From: Anaerobium acetethylicum
GTDB lineage: Bacteria; Bacillota; Clostridia; Lachnospirales; Lachnospiraceae
DNA: 64,000 nt
Assembly: GCF_900096945.1 (NCBI RefSeq)
Contig: NZ_FMKA01000015.1
Span: 1 to 64,000, forward strand
Direction of reading: 5' to 3'
Shown: piece after piece, positions 1 to 8,244 of the stretch
How the letters are laid out: every line of letters begins with the position of its first letter
Position numbering within the stretch: the first letter of the stretch is position 1
The notes under the pieces: generated by a model
The model's input: the letters and a program-made list of their open reading frames with translations, nothing else
Databases searched by the model: none
Told to the model about the DNA's origin: nothing
Made by a program: the position numbers and the translations under genes

Positions 1-81
1 CTCTGCATTTTGATCACCTCACGGATATTTATTATTAGTATAACACAATCTACCAGTTATTTGCATACGTATATACGAAGA

Positions 82-174
82 TGTGAGGAAGAACCATGAA
101 AATGTAGGAAGTTGCAAAACCAAAATGTAGGTTATTGCACCTACATTTTGTAGGTAATTGCAAAGCCTCCTTAC
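82..174. repeat. Left end of the IS21 element with multiple terminal repeats
   Basis: About 90 bp contain several iterations of a module of the type GTAGG...TTGCA. Read inward, they match the reverse complement of 2902-2984; one block, TTGCACCTACATTTTGTAGG, is shared exactly. Multiple short repeats at the ends are typical of IS21 elements, where they act as transposase binding sites. Confidence 0.8.
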
Positions 175-306
175 GGAATCCATGGAACGGGCAGCGCCTA
201 GTGGTAGCGCCCAAGTCGGAACTGTAAAAATCCATTGCAGACATACATATAAACCAGTAACCTTGTTTTGTTGTAGCAAACAAATAAAACAAGGGAGGAA
301 AGGAGT

Positions 307-1845
307 ATGACTAAAATGGATCAGATTCATCGTATCAGAGAGCTCTACTATGAGCAAGGCAAAAATCTGATTGAAATTGCAACCATCATGGATTGTGACT
401 GGCGCACAGTTCGCAAATATGTGGATATGGAAAATTTTAATACCAGCCCACCAACGCCAGAAGTACAAAAGAATGAGTCAAAACTTGACCCATTCAAGCC
501 GCTGATTGACAGTTGGCTGACGGCTGATAAAAAAGCACCAAGAAAACAACGACACACCGCTAAGAAAGTGCACAAGCGGCTTAAGGAGGAAGCAGCGGAT
601 TACGATTGCAGCTATCGCCTTGTCGCCTCCTACGTTGCGGTGAAAAAGAAGGAACTTCATCTCAAGCGCCAGGACGGATACATTCCACTGGAACATTCTC
701 CGGGAGAAGGCCAGGCAGATTTTGGTTATGCCGATTTCTATGAGAACGGCAAACTTCATCATGAGGCCAAATATCTTGTGCTTAGTTTTCCCTACAGCAA
801 CGGAGGTTATCTACAGCTGAATTATGGTGAAAACATGGAGTGTCTCCTCGAAGGGCTCGTTGCCATGTTCGAGCATACGGGCGGAGTTCCGACAGAAATC
901 TGGTTTGATAACACCCGTACGATTGTTAAAGACATCATCAAAGGTGGCGGACGTAACGTTACAGAACGCTTTCAGCGTTTTTGTGAACACTACCGCTTTA
1001 AGCCGGTATTTATGAACCCTGAATCCGGATGGGAAAAGGGGAATGTTGAAAATAAGGTGGGCTATCTTCGTCGGAATGAGCTGGTTCCGGTTCCTGAATT
1101 TACAAGCATTGTCGAGAAGAACAAGGAACTGCTCGCTGCCTGCGACCGGGATATGGAACGCGAGCATTATGATGATGACGAGAATCGCTTTATCAGCGAG
1201 CTTTTTGAAGAAGATAAAAGAGCACTTCTCCCGTTACCGTCAGTTGCGTTTGACACAGCCCTATACACTACTGCACGTACCGATAAGTATGGCAAGTTTA
1301 CAGTTGATAATGGCAGACATCGTTATTCGGCATCACCTGCATTTTGTGAGGATACTGTCCGATTACGAATCACCTCTTCGGAAGTAATTGTTATGGATAG
1401 CAGCCTCCATGAAATCGTTCGTCACAGGCGATTATACGGTGATGACTTTGAAAGCATGGACTGGATCCCATATCTGAAATACATCGCCCGTAAGCCTCGT
1501 TCTCTAAGGAATAGCGGCATCTATGGGATGATGCCGGAAAACATGCAAATCTATATGGACAGCTGTGAAAGCAGTGAACGCGGCAGAGTCCTAAAGATAC
1601 TTGCAGAACTTACAGAGCGCAGTGGCTTCTCTGGCGCATTAAATACAGTAGACGAAGCAATCCGTTTTCATGCAACAGACCCGGACAGCTTACAGAACCT
1701 GTACCGGCGTACTTATGCCGAAGTTCCGTTGTTACCACCACTTGATAATCTAAGCGGTATACCATCGCAGAAAGTCATTCCATTCAGGAATGATTTGGCG
1801 AACCTTGATGCCGCCCTCAAGAAGGGAGGTGCATTCAATGGCTGA
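307..1845 (+). CDS. istA: IS21 family transposase IstA
   Basis: This 512-residue protein is the DDE transposase of the element. Residues about 8-42 form a helix-turn-helix (LIEIATIMDCDWRTVRKYV). The catalytic core has a candidate acidic triad at D138 (in GQADFGY), D201 (in IWFDNTRT) and E243 (in WEKGNVEN). The length matches full IstA proteins and no disruption is visible. An AAGGAGTATG context places the start at 307. The stop overlaps the istB start by 8 bp, which suggests translational coupling. Confidence 0.95.
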   Translation: MTKMDQIHRIRELYYEQGKNLIEIATIMDCDWRTVRKYVDMENFNTSPPTPEVQKNESKLDPFKPLIDSWLTADKKAPRKQRHTAKKVHKRLKEEAADYDCSYRLVASYVAVKKKELHLKRQDGYIPLEHSPGEGQADFGYADFYENGKLHHEAKYLVLSFPYSNGGYLQLNYGENMECLLEGLVAMFEHTGGVPTEIWFDNTRTIVKDIIKGGGRNVTERFQRFCEHYRFKPVFMNPESGWEKGNVENKVGYLRRNELVPVPEFTSIVEKNKELLAACDRDMEREHYDDDENRFISELFEEDKRALLPLPSVAFDTALYTTARTDKYGKFTVDNGRHRYSASPAFCEDTVRLRITSSEVIVMDSSLHEIVRHRRLYGDDFESMDWIPYLKYIARKPRSLRNSGIYGMMPENMQIYMDSCESSERGRVLKILAELTERSGFSGALNTVDEAIRFHATDPDSLQNLYRRTYAEVPLLPPLDNLSGIPSQKVIPFRNDLANLDAALKKGGAFNG

Positions 1846-2611
1846 TATACAAGAATCCATTGCTTTATGCTGCAAGCAGTTGCGCTTATCGTCCAACCTG
1901 GCAGAAAGAGCCCTGACCCAGGAAGGAGGGACCCATCAGGAATACCTTATAAACCTACTGAGTAATGAAGTCAAGTATCGTCAGGAACGCAGAATCATGA
2001 AGCTGCTGAATACTTCTGGTTTTCCCAAACTTTATACCAAAGAGCAGTTCCGTACGGACGAAATTGATTTCCCAGAGGGAATCTCACTCGAGAGTCTGAT
2101 AAATCTGGATTTCTTTCATTCTGGAAAGAACGTCATCATGTACGGTGGAACAGGAACTGGAAAGACCATGCTGTCTATTCTGATTGGAATATCTGCATGT
2201 AATCAGGGAATTCCTGTCAAGTTTTACCGTACAGCCGGACTCATCAACCTTTTCTCGGAAAGTCAGACCAAAGGAACACTGACGTCGTTAAAAAAGAAGC
2301 TCGGAAGTGCTGAAATCCTTATACTGGATGAATTCGGTTACGTGCCCTATGACAGAACTGGCGCCCAGTTGCTCTTTGATTATCTTTCGGAAATTCATGA
2401 GCAGAAATCCGTGATCCTGAACACAAATCTGGAATTCTCACAATGGGTAAATGTCCTTTATGACCAGAGAATGGCAACAGCGCTCATTGGCCGATTGACG
2501 CATCATGTGGATCTGATTCTATTTCCTGGCGTTAACAATCGCTTGCGCGAATCGAGCATAAATGAAGCATTTGCAAGAATAAATACTCAGGAGGCAGGTA
2601 ACCATGGCTAA
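1838..2611 (+). CDS. istB: IS21 helper ATPase IstB
   Basis: IstB is the AAA+ helper ATPase that assists IstA in target selection. The start at 1838 is chosen over an upstream in-frame start at 1790 because GGGAGG lies 8 bases before it and it gives the usual length of 257 residues. A Walker A motif (YGGTGTGKTM, about residue 102) and a Walker B motif (ILILDEFGY, about residue 160) are intact. Its 3' end overlaps the next small gene. Confidence 0.95.
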   Translation: MADIQESIALCCKQLRLSSNLAERALTQEGGTHQEYLINLLSNEVKYRQERRIMKLLNTSGFPKLYTKEQFRTDEIDFPEGISLESLINLDFFHSGKNVIMYGGTGTGKTMLSILIGISACNQGIPVKFYRTAGLINLFSESQTKGTLTSLKKKLGSAEILILDEFGYVPYDRTGAQLLFDYLSEIHEQKSVILNTNLEFSQWVNVLYDQRMATALIGRLTHHVDLILFPGVNNRLRESSINEAFARINTQEAGNHG

Positions 2612-2846
2612 AAATAACAAAGTTTTAAAAGAACAAAATATATATCAAAATCTGCAGAATCGATGCTCTGAAATGAGTGATCTCATTTCCAGTCTTGTTG
2701 AAGACTGTAACCATTCTGAGGCAGACTTAAGATACCTGAATGAATTCATCCGTTACAAGAAGCTGGATGAAGAATACCAATACTTTCGAGAGAATGCCCA
2801 TGAAGAGTATGAAGAAGATATGCCCTTCCCGTATCTCACGTTGTGA
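2604..2846 (+). CDS. Small accessory protein of the IS21 element
   Basis: This 80-residue charged protein starts 8 bp before the istB stop with an AGGAGG site just upstream (in CAGGAGGCAGGTAACC), so it appears translationally coupled to istB. It is rich in Glu, Asp and Asn, has no recognisable catalytic motif and is probably helical. It lies inside the IS right end. I do not recognise its family. It may be a passenger or a third transposition-related gene found in some IS21 elements. Confidence 0.6.
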   Translation: MAKNNKVLKEQNIYQNLQNRCSEMSDLISSLVEDCNHSEADLRYLNEFIRYKKLDEEYQYFRENAHEEYEEDMPFPYLTL

Positions 2847-2901
2847 CAATTAAATATGTCTGCAATGGCAATATGCCAGTCCTAATTTGGCTGGCAAACG
2901 C

Positions 2902-2984
2902 CGTTGCAATTACCTACAAAATGTAGGTGCAACAACCTACAAAAATGTTTTGCAATTTCCTACAAAAAGGTCTTGCAAAAAACA
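2902..2984. repeat. Right end of the IS21 element with multiple terminal repeats
   Basis: This is the inverted counterpart of the left end. It holds three or more repeats of the type TTGCAAT..CCTACAAAA. The segment TTGCAATTACCTACAAAATG is an exact reverse complement of the inner left end. Confidence 0.8.
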
Positions 2985-3338
2985 TCCTTATGGCGCGGCT
3001 ACATATTTTGAATTAATATTTGAAAAACAAATTTAAAGCTAAAATCCGAAAAAAGCAGCGAAAAAAGCAGCGAAAAAAGCAGCGAATAAACGCCCTGATA
3101 AAAAATACGGATTATCCGCCGTTTTATGAGATAGGGTTAAAATAGAAAAGGGCAATTACGTAGCATAGATGATTTGCTTCAATTTTTAAATTGTAAGAAT
3201 ATTATAATTAGAGTTATATCTATCATTATTTTGCTGTTTTTAAAGAGTAACATATATAGTTTCAGACGGAACGGTATGCTTTTGGAGATAAAACAAATAA
3301 GTGTAATTTAATGTAAATGAAAAATTAGAGGGGATATA
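2985..3338. other. Intergenic stretch with 12-bp tandem repeats and a coding remnant
   Basis: Three exact head-to-tail copies of GAAAAAAGCAGC lie at 3048-3083. In one frame they read as repeated Lys-Lys-Ala-Ala and continue to a stop at 3127-3129 with a tail rich in basic residues. This looks like the 3' end of a truncated gene beside the IS. The rest is AT-rich with no gene that I can support. Confidence 0.5.
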
Positions 3339-3527
3339 GTGATGAAAAATTTTATTTTAAATTATTTGTTCAAATACATTTTCATATTTTTCTTTATCTT
3401 GCTTTTACATTTTATCAAATCATCAAAAGCGGATTTTATTTGGGCATTTAGTATCGTTTGTGGAACAATATTGTTTGATGTACTGATCTGTTTATATAAG
3501 AAGAGAAGGAAAGCCAAAACCAATTAG
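3339..3527 (+). CDS. Small two-helix membrane protein
   Basis: This 62-residue protein has two hydrophobic segments (about residues 5-25 and 33-51) and a Lys/Arg-rich C-terminus ending RRKAKTN, which suggests a cytoplasmic tail. GAGGGGAT precedes the start. I recognise no family. Its size and AT-rich codon use match the other small membrane genes of this accessory region. Confidence 0.55.
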   Translation: MMKNFILNYLFKYIFIFFFILLLHFIKSSKADFIWAFSIVCGTILFDVLICLYKKRRKAKTN

Positions 3528-3577
3528 CAATCGTTCCCTATTGTGGCAGAGCATATAATTTGAAAAGGAGACCAGAT

Positions 3578-3979
3578 ATGAATAGTAAATTTCATGTTAA
3601 GCAAGATAATGATGAGATGGACATTGAAAAGGTTAAGGAATTATTAGCTCAGACTTATTGGGCTAATAAGAGGGATGAAGAAAAAGTAATAAAAAGCATG
3701 GAAAATTCTTTGTGCTATGGAGCATTTACTAATGAAGAAAATAGACAAATTGGTTTTGCTCGTGTAATAACCGATTTTGCGACAAATTAATATATTTGTG
3801 ATGTTATAGTTGATGAAAAGTATCGTGGAATGGGAGTGGGAAAAGCTATACTAGAAATGATCACCAGTGATAATAGATTGCAAGATATGTTAGGAATGCT
3901 ATTAACAGAAAATGTTCACGGGCTATATCAACAATTTGGGTTCAAAAAGATTGATGGAATTCATATGGGAAAAAGATAA
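3578..3979 (+). pseudogene. GNAT acetyltransferase interrupted by an in-frame stop
   Basis: A GNAT-type N-acetyltransferase reads in one frame from 3578, after an AAAAGGAGA site, to 3979 and is broken only by TAA at 3788-3790. Upstream of the stop the sequence gives GFARVITDFATN. Directly after it the same frame gives CDVIVDEKYRGMGVGKA, the acetyl-CoA-binding motif A, then LYQQFGFKKIDGIHM near the end. Total length would be about 133 residues, normal for this family. A single nonsense substitution, probably at an aromatic codon, is the simplest explanation. The N-terminal piece alone lacks the cofactor site. Confidence 0.85.
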
Positions 3980-4040
3980 ATTTTGTTTTGGATAAGTTTG
4001 AAATCGCTATAAATATCGAACTGAATTAGGAGAGAAAATT

Positions 4041-4406
4041 ATGAGTGAAATTAAAAGATACAATATTAATCAGGACTGTGCCTGGTCAGAGATGGTTGAG
4101 GCAGGAGATTTTGTTTTTATGAATTTCTGTGTTGGGAATGTGGGGCAACCCTTTGAAGCACAGGTCAATGGAGCAATTGATGATATGGAAAATCGCTTGA
4201 AACAGATCAGCTTATCGTTGGATGCTGTTGTAAAGATTGATGTTTTGCTTAGAGACCCATGGAATATTCCTATAATGGAAAAAGTATTCAAACTGCGATT
4301 TGATGGAAAATATCCAGCAAGAAAAACAATACAGACCGAATTTGCACATAGTGGAGGACCTGACGGGCTTCATATTCAGATAGATGCAATAGCATATAAA
4401 AAATGA
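4041..4406 (+). CDS. RidA/YjgF family protein
   Basis: This 121-residue protein has the small trimeric RidA fold signature, with GNVGQPFEAQVNGAIDDMENRLKQ-type helices followed by GKYPARKTIQTEF near residue 100. RidA proteins hydrolyse reactive enamine/imine intermediates. The usual RidA arginine may be the R in PARKTIQ, but I cannot assign the deaminase active site firmly. AGGAG precedes the start. A 37-bp piece of this gene (4079-4115) is duplicated at 9889-9925. Confidence 0.85.
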   Translation: MSEIKRYNINQDCAWSEMVEAGDFVFMNFCVGNVGQPFEAQVNGAIDDMENRLKQISLSLDAVVKIDVLLRDPWNIPIMEKVFKLRFDGKYPARKTIQTEFAHSGGPDGLHIQIDAIAYKK

Positions 4407-4508
4407 GAATAGAATTATTTTCTGCTACTGTGCAATCGTTGGCGATTGAGAACTAAAGATTTTGCAGTAAGGCAGCGATAAATTTAAATTTATGGAGGAA
4501 AGTAGCTA

Positions 4509-4763
4509 ATGAATAAATTAAATAAGAAGAAATTAAATGAGAAGAAATGGAAATGTTTTAACAGTGTTTTAAATTTTATGTTGTTCATGATAATATTTAA
4601 GGTTTCAGAATTAATAAATGATAATTTTTTTAATGGTGTATTTTGGACGGGGCTATTAGTGGCAATTGTTTTAGCATTTGTATTTTCACCTATAGAAATA
4701 TTTATTGTCTGTGTTGTAGAAAAGTCTGTTTTTTTAAGAAAGCCATTTGAAGAAAAGGAATGA
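4509..4763 (+). CDS. Small membrane protein of unknown function
   Basis: This 84-residue protein starts after a GGAGGAAAG site. It has a Lys/Asn-rich N-terminus and two hydrophobic segments (about 22-38 and 45-70), then a charged tail (RKPFEEKE). No family is recognised. Composition is very AT-rich, like its neighbours. Confidence 0.5.
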   Translation: MNKLNKKKLNEKKWKCFNSVLNFMLFMIIFKVSELINDNFFNGVFWTGLLVAIVLAFVFSPIEIFIVCVVEKSVFLRKPFEEKE

Positions 4764-4796
4764 TTTTGAAAACAGTACTTTGCCCACAAATTCTGA

Positions 4797-4979
4797 AATT
4801 TCAAAGAAGTTAATACTGCTACAAGTATGTTTTTAAAAGGCATGGTAATTTCTTTGCCATTTATGATTCCGATGATTATAGGCGGAATTATGAGGATAAA
4901 AACACTGCATATAAATTTTAATATAGATCTGGAGCTTGTTGTAAAACTTATCTTAGCAATGATACTAATGCAATTATAG
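4797..4979 (+). pseudogene. Possible remnant of a membrane protein gene
   Basis: The interval between the small membrane gene and the dehydrogenase holds an open frame (first ATG 4827) coding for about 50-60 hydrophobic residues, including GMVISLPFMIPMIIGGIMR, ending at 4979. There is no good ribosome binding site and no clear family. A decayed C-terminal fragment is likelier than a working gene. Nothing else is visible in 4764-5100. Confidence 0.3.
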
Positions 4980-5100
4980 AGGAATGAAACAAATCGAAAT
5001 TTGTTGGGTGAATAGAGTGAAAATATACAAGAAGCAAACTTGGCAACAAGAAGTAACTGGAACACAAAATTAGAATCTGCGGGAGGGTAAAATTAGGTTT

Positions 5101-6072
5101 ATGAGAAATATATTGATTCTGGAACCGTTTCGTGAGAAACATATAAATTTAATTAAAAGTGCTGCAAAAGAGGATTTTACGATAACGCAGATATCAGGTG
5201 ATTATGATGAAAAAGAGTTGAAAGATGCTTTGAAAAAAGCTGAGATTGTAATTGGGCAGCCACCTATAAGTTTTTTACAAAATCCAGAGATTAATTGTCC
5301 GAAGTTGAAGCTAATTCAGATGACTTGGGCTGGGACAGATCAATACACACGAAGTGATTTGCAATTTCCTAAAGAGTCTGTCAGCCTTGCAAATGCGAGT
5401 GGGACATACGGAATAATTATGTCACAATTTGTTGTAGGGATGATTCTTTCGTTAATGCTGAACTTCAAAGATTATCATATACAACAACAGCAGAGAGTGT
5501 GGGACAGGCGTGGCCCAATTCAGTCTCTTGATCATGCGAAAGTTCTGATTTATGGAGCTGGAGATATAGGTTCTGCAATTGCCAAACGGCTTAGTGGGTT
5601 TGATGCATATATCATTGGTGTGTGCAGAAATACTGATAAGCAAAGAGCATTTTTCAATGAACTTTGTAGCTTAGATGATGCAGAGAGTTACCTTCCTGTT
5701 GCTGATGTTGTGATTGGTTGTATTCCCAATTCTGATGAGACGAATGGTTATATGAATTATCGAAGATTGAAGGCTATGAAAAAGGGTGCCATTGTTGTTA
5801 ATGTGGGGCGTGGTAATTTTATAGACGGTATTGCATTAGATGAGTTGTTAAGTAATGGACATTTGTGGGGTGCGGCATTAGATGTTACCAATCCAGAACC
5901 ACTACCAAAAGAGCATTTACTTTGGAGTAACCCACGTTGTATGATTACACCACATGCGTCCGGTACTGCATTTGAACATCTGCAGGCGACAGAGAATTTA
6001 CTATGCGAGATTGTTTGTGAAAATATTTCACGATATTGCAATTGTGAAAAGATAAAGAATAAGATATATTAG
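5101..6072 (+). CDS. D-2-hydroxyacid dehydrogenase family protein
   Basis: This 323-residue NAD-dependent D-isomer-specific 2-hydroxyacid dehydrogenase is related to phosphoglycerate, glyoxylate and hydroxypyruvate reductases. The Rossmann motif YGAGDIGSAIAKRL is near residue 151, the family signature VVNVGRGNFIDG near 231-242, and the catalytic-His region ITPHASG near 281-287. The substrate cannot be told from sequence. A GGGAGG site precedes the ATG. Neighbours do not suggest a pathway, so this is probably a free-standing accessory gene. Confidence 0.9.
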   Translation: MRNILILEPFREKHINLIKSAAKEDFTITQISGDYDEKELKDALKKAEIVIGQPPISFLQNPEINCPKLKLIQMTWAGTDQYTRSDLQFPKESVSLANASGTYGIIMSQFVVGMILSLMLNFKDYHIQQQQRVWDRRGPIQSLDHAKVLIYGAGDIGSAIAKRLSGFDAYIIGVCRNTDKQRAFFNELCSLDDAESYLPVADVVIGCIPNSDETNGYMNYRRLKAMKKGAIVVNVGRGNFIDGIALDELLSNGHLWGAALDVTNPEPLPKEHLLWSNPRCMITPHASGTAFEHLQATENLLCEIVCENISRYCNCEKIKNKIY

Positions 6073-6165
6073 GGAAATTCCTGTTTATTGGAGAACTTAT
6101 GAGGATACACTGAGTAGCAGATAGGAATAGTCGTGTTTTGACAGAAAAAATCAAGGGAGGTATTT

Positions 6166-6498
6166 ATGAATAACACAAAATTAATTATCGTAGAAGGTCT
6201 TCCTGGAAGCGGTAAAAGAACTACCGCCAATTTGATATCGGAGCAACTTTGTAAAAAAGGCAAAAAGGTTGTATGTGTAGATGAAGGAATGCCTGATTAT
6301 CAGGGGAAAATGATAGGAACTATGTTGTATTATTTTGCCGAGAAATATATACAGTCCACGTTGAAAGATGGCTGGAAGGTTGCAATCAATTTAAGGGCAT
6401 CAGCCGGCAAGGAAGAATTCTATAGAGACCTTGGTTTTTGTATATGTCCTTATGAAAGTATGGGGAGCGGAATGGAAAAAATGATTACAAATGATTAG
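6166..6498 (+). CDS. Chimeric ORF: P-loop kinase N-terminus joined to GNAT C-terminus
   Basis: This 110-residue product starts as a P-loop nucleotide-binding protein (VEGLPGSGKRTTA, residues 9-21), with Arg where kinases usually have Ser. From about residue 41 it becomes the C-terminal half of a GNAT acetyltransferase: PDYQGKMIGTML matches acetyl-CoA motif A, and GKEEFYRDLGF with SGMEKMI matches the GNAT C-terminus. The switch falls near base 6285. An AGGGAGG site precedes the start. It looks like an illegitimate fusion of two gene fragments. Whether it makes a functional protein is doubtful. Confidence 0.7.
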   Translation: MNNTKLIIVEGLPGSGKRTTANLISEQLCKKGKKVVCVDEGMPDYQGKMIGTMLYYFAEKYIQSTLKDGWKVAINLRASAGKEEFYRDLGFCICPYESMGSGMEKMITND

Positions 6499-6604
6499 AA
6501 AACTGTTTAGTCTATTTTCATTTTTTCTTAAGTGTTTAAGCAATTACTAACAGTGGGCAGTCACTTGGCAGAGAAAATTCATATTATAGGAGGATAATTA
6601 ATAA

Positions 6605-7237
6605 ATGAACATAAGAAACGAAGAGACAAAAGATTATAGAGAAGTTGAAGAACTAACTCGCCAAGCGTTTTGGAATTTGCATTCTCCAGGATGCGATGAG
6701 CATTACCTTGTGCACGTAATGCGTGGCCATGCAGATTTTATATCAAATTTAGATTTTGTAATCGAGCATGAAGGCCGAATTATAGCCAATATAATGTTTA
6801 CAAAAGCAAAACTTGTTGAAAAAAATGGTAATGCTAAAGAAATTTTGACGTTTGGGCCACTTAGCGTTTTGCCTGAATACCAAAGAAAAGGGTACGGAAG
6901 AATGCTTGTGGAACATTCATTTAAAAAAGCTGTTGAAATGGGATATGATACGATAGTAATCTTTGGAAATCCAGAAAACTACATTCCATTCGGATTTAAA
7001 AGTAGCAAACATTATAATATTTATGTTGGTAATAATATATTCCCAACGGCTTTATTAGTAAAAGAACTTTGTGATGTAGCTATTCCGGTTGGTAATTGGG
7101 AATTCCACGAAAGTCCAATTTACGAACTTGACAGTAAAGCTGTAGAAGAATTTGATAAAACATTTGAATCTGTTGCAAAAGAATACAAACAGAGCCAAGA
7201 ACTTTTTTATATTTACAGCCACTCTCAAGTAAATTAA
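6605..7237 (+). CDS. GNAT family N-acetyltransferase (YhbS-like)
   Basis: This 210-residue acetyltransferase carries the acetyl-CoA pyrophosphate-binding motif VLPEYQRKGYGRML at about residues 88-101, followed by FGNPENYIPFGFK. An early segment, GCDEHYLVHVMRGH, resembles YhbS-like proteins. The acceptor substrate is unknown. AGGAGG lies upstream of the start at 6605. A 22-bp sequence just after its stop (7242-7263) recurs after the SDR gene at 8952-8973. Confidence 0.9.
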   Translation: MNIRNEETKDYREVEELTRQAFWNLHSPGCDEHYLVHVMRGHADFISNLDFVIEHEGRIIANIMFTKAKLVEKNGNAKEILTFGPLSVLPEYQRKGYGRMLVEHSFKKAVEMGYDTIVIFGNPENYIPFGFKSSKHYNIYVGNNIFPTALLVKELCDVAIPVGNWEFHESPIYELDSKAVEEFDKTFESVAKEYKQSQELFYIYSHSQVN

Positions 7238-7241
7238 CTTA

Positions 7242-7263
7242 AGATTATGAGCATACTGCGAAG
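7242..7263 (+). repeat. 22-bp direct repeat, copy 1
   Basis: The bases AGATTATGAGCATACTGCGA, continuing AG, lie just after the acetyltransferase stop. They recur exactly at 8952-8973 just after the SDR stop. Conserved 3'-flanking sequence behind unrelated genes suggests exchange between flanking repeats. Confidence 0.75.
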
Positions 7264-7272
7264 GTCAGTTGA

Positions 7273-7428
7273 TTCACATTGTTTCCCTGTTGTGATTTAA
7301 TTGAAAGTTTCAAAGTTGCAGAACGAATAAATGCTCAGCTGAAAAATACTGAGTATCAGCTATTTTATTTGACGGAGCCGGATGAAAGAAGAAGGCATAA
7401 TACAAACTTGCGGAAAGGCGGATTATGA
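7273..7428 (+). pseudogene. Possible 3' remnant of a gene coupled to the next one
   Basis: A frame without stops runs from 7273 to TGA at 7426-7428 and encodes a coding-like tail (SFKVAERINAQLKNTEYQLF, then LTEPDERRRHNTNLRKGG). Its stop overlaps the next ATG as ATGA, the arrangement of translationally coupled genes. No start is visible because a repeat copy lies just upstream. It is probably the 3' end of a gene removed by recombination. Family not recognised. Confidence 0.35.
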
Positions 7429-8165
7429 ACACAGAAATAAGACGAATAGAAGAAATGTCAATGAATGCACATCCTTCATTAAATACAGTATATTATGATG
7501 GATGGCAGCTGCGGTTTGCGGGAGGGTATACCTATAGAGCAAATTCGGTAAATATGTTGTATCCTTCGACGCTGCCAGCCGCCGATAAAATACGGTGCTG
7601 TGAAAAGATATACTCGCATCAGAACCTGCCAACCGTATTTAAGATCACGCCGCTTTCCTGCGATTTGGATAGTGCGTTAGCAGAGTCGGATTATTCCATC
7701 GTAACCAAAACGAATATTATGGTGATGGACATTCCGCAAATGAATACTGATGGGTTATGTTCCGTTGTGACAAATAATATAAATGAGAACTGGCAAAGCA
7801 ATTACTGTCTTCTGAACGGTATAAGCGAGGATTCAATTCCATTGGCAAAGAAAATGCAAGGCAACATTCTAAATCAGACACTTTGTGCTGTATTATCCTG
7901 CAATAATGAGATCGTGGCCTGTGGGTTATGTGTGATTGAAAATGAGTATGCCGGTCTTTATGGTATTGCGGTATCTGAACAGCACAGACGAAAAGGGTAC
8001 GGGCAGGATATTTGCGCGTCTCTGATAAGCAAAGCGGCCAGATACGGGGCAAAAAAAGCATATCTTCAGGTTGTCGATGAAAATACAAATGCAATAGAAC
8101 TGTATAAAAAACTGGGATTTAAAGATAAGTATCAATATTGGTACAGGGTGAAGGCATTGAGCTGA
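7425..8165 (+). CDS. GNAT family N-acetyltransferase
   Basis: This 246-residue acetyltransferase has its GNAT domain in the C-terminal half: GIAVSEQHRRKGYGQDI at about residues 180-196 is motif A, and NTNAIELYKKLGFKDKYQYW is the C-terminal signature. The N-terminal half (VYYDGWQLRFAGGYTYRANS) is typical of a larger two-domain GNAT group in Clostridia. The acceptor is unknown. The start overlaps the stop of an upstream remnant. Confidence 0.9.
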   Translation: MNTEIRRIEEMSMNAHPSLNTVYYDGWQLRFAGGYTYRANSVNMLYPSTLPAADKIRCCEKIYSHQNLPTVFKITPLSCDLDSALAESDYSIVTKTNIMVMDIPQMNTDGLCSVVTNNINENWQSNYCLLNGISEDSIPLAKKMQGNILNQTLCAVLSCNNEIVACGLCVIENEYAGLYGIAVSEQHRRKGYGQDICASLISKAARYGAKKAYLQVVDENTNAIELYKKLGFKDKYQYWYRVKALS

Positions 8166-8244
8166 GAAAATTATGAATAAATTATAATTAGTTGTCCAAA
8201 AATATGCTGTGACAGAGCTTACTAATAAATAAGAGGTGTTGCTA

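Larger units (their letters stand above)
82..2984 (+). mobile_element. IS21-family insertion sequence
   Basis: This is a complete-looking IS21-type element with istA, istB and a third small gene between long complex inverted ends. The outermost bases read TGT at 82 and ACA at 2984, and the inner ends carry repeated GTAGG/TTGCA modules in inverted orientation. I could not find a convincing short target duplication beside these ends, so the exact boundaries are inferred. It lies at the edge of an AT-rich accessory region, and a short lysine/alanine-rich coding remnant sits just outside its right end. Confidence 0.85.

Noticed and set aside
4490-5065. 191-codon minus-strand frame over the small membrane gene
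   Set aside because: It is AT-rich low-complexity sequence opposite a + strand gene with a good ribosome binding site. No family pattern.
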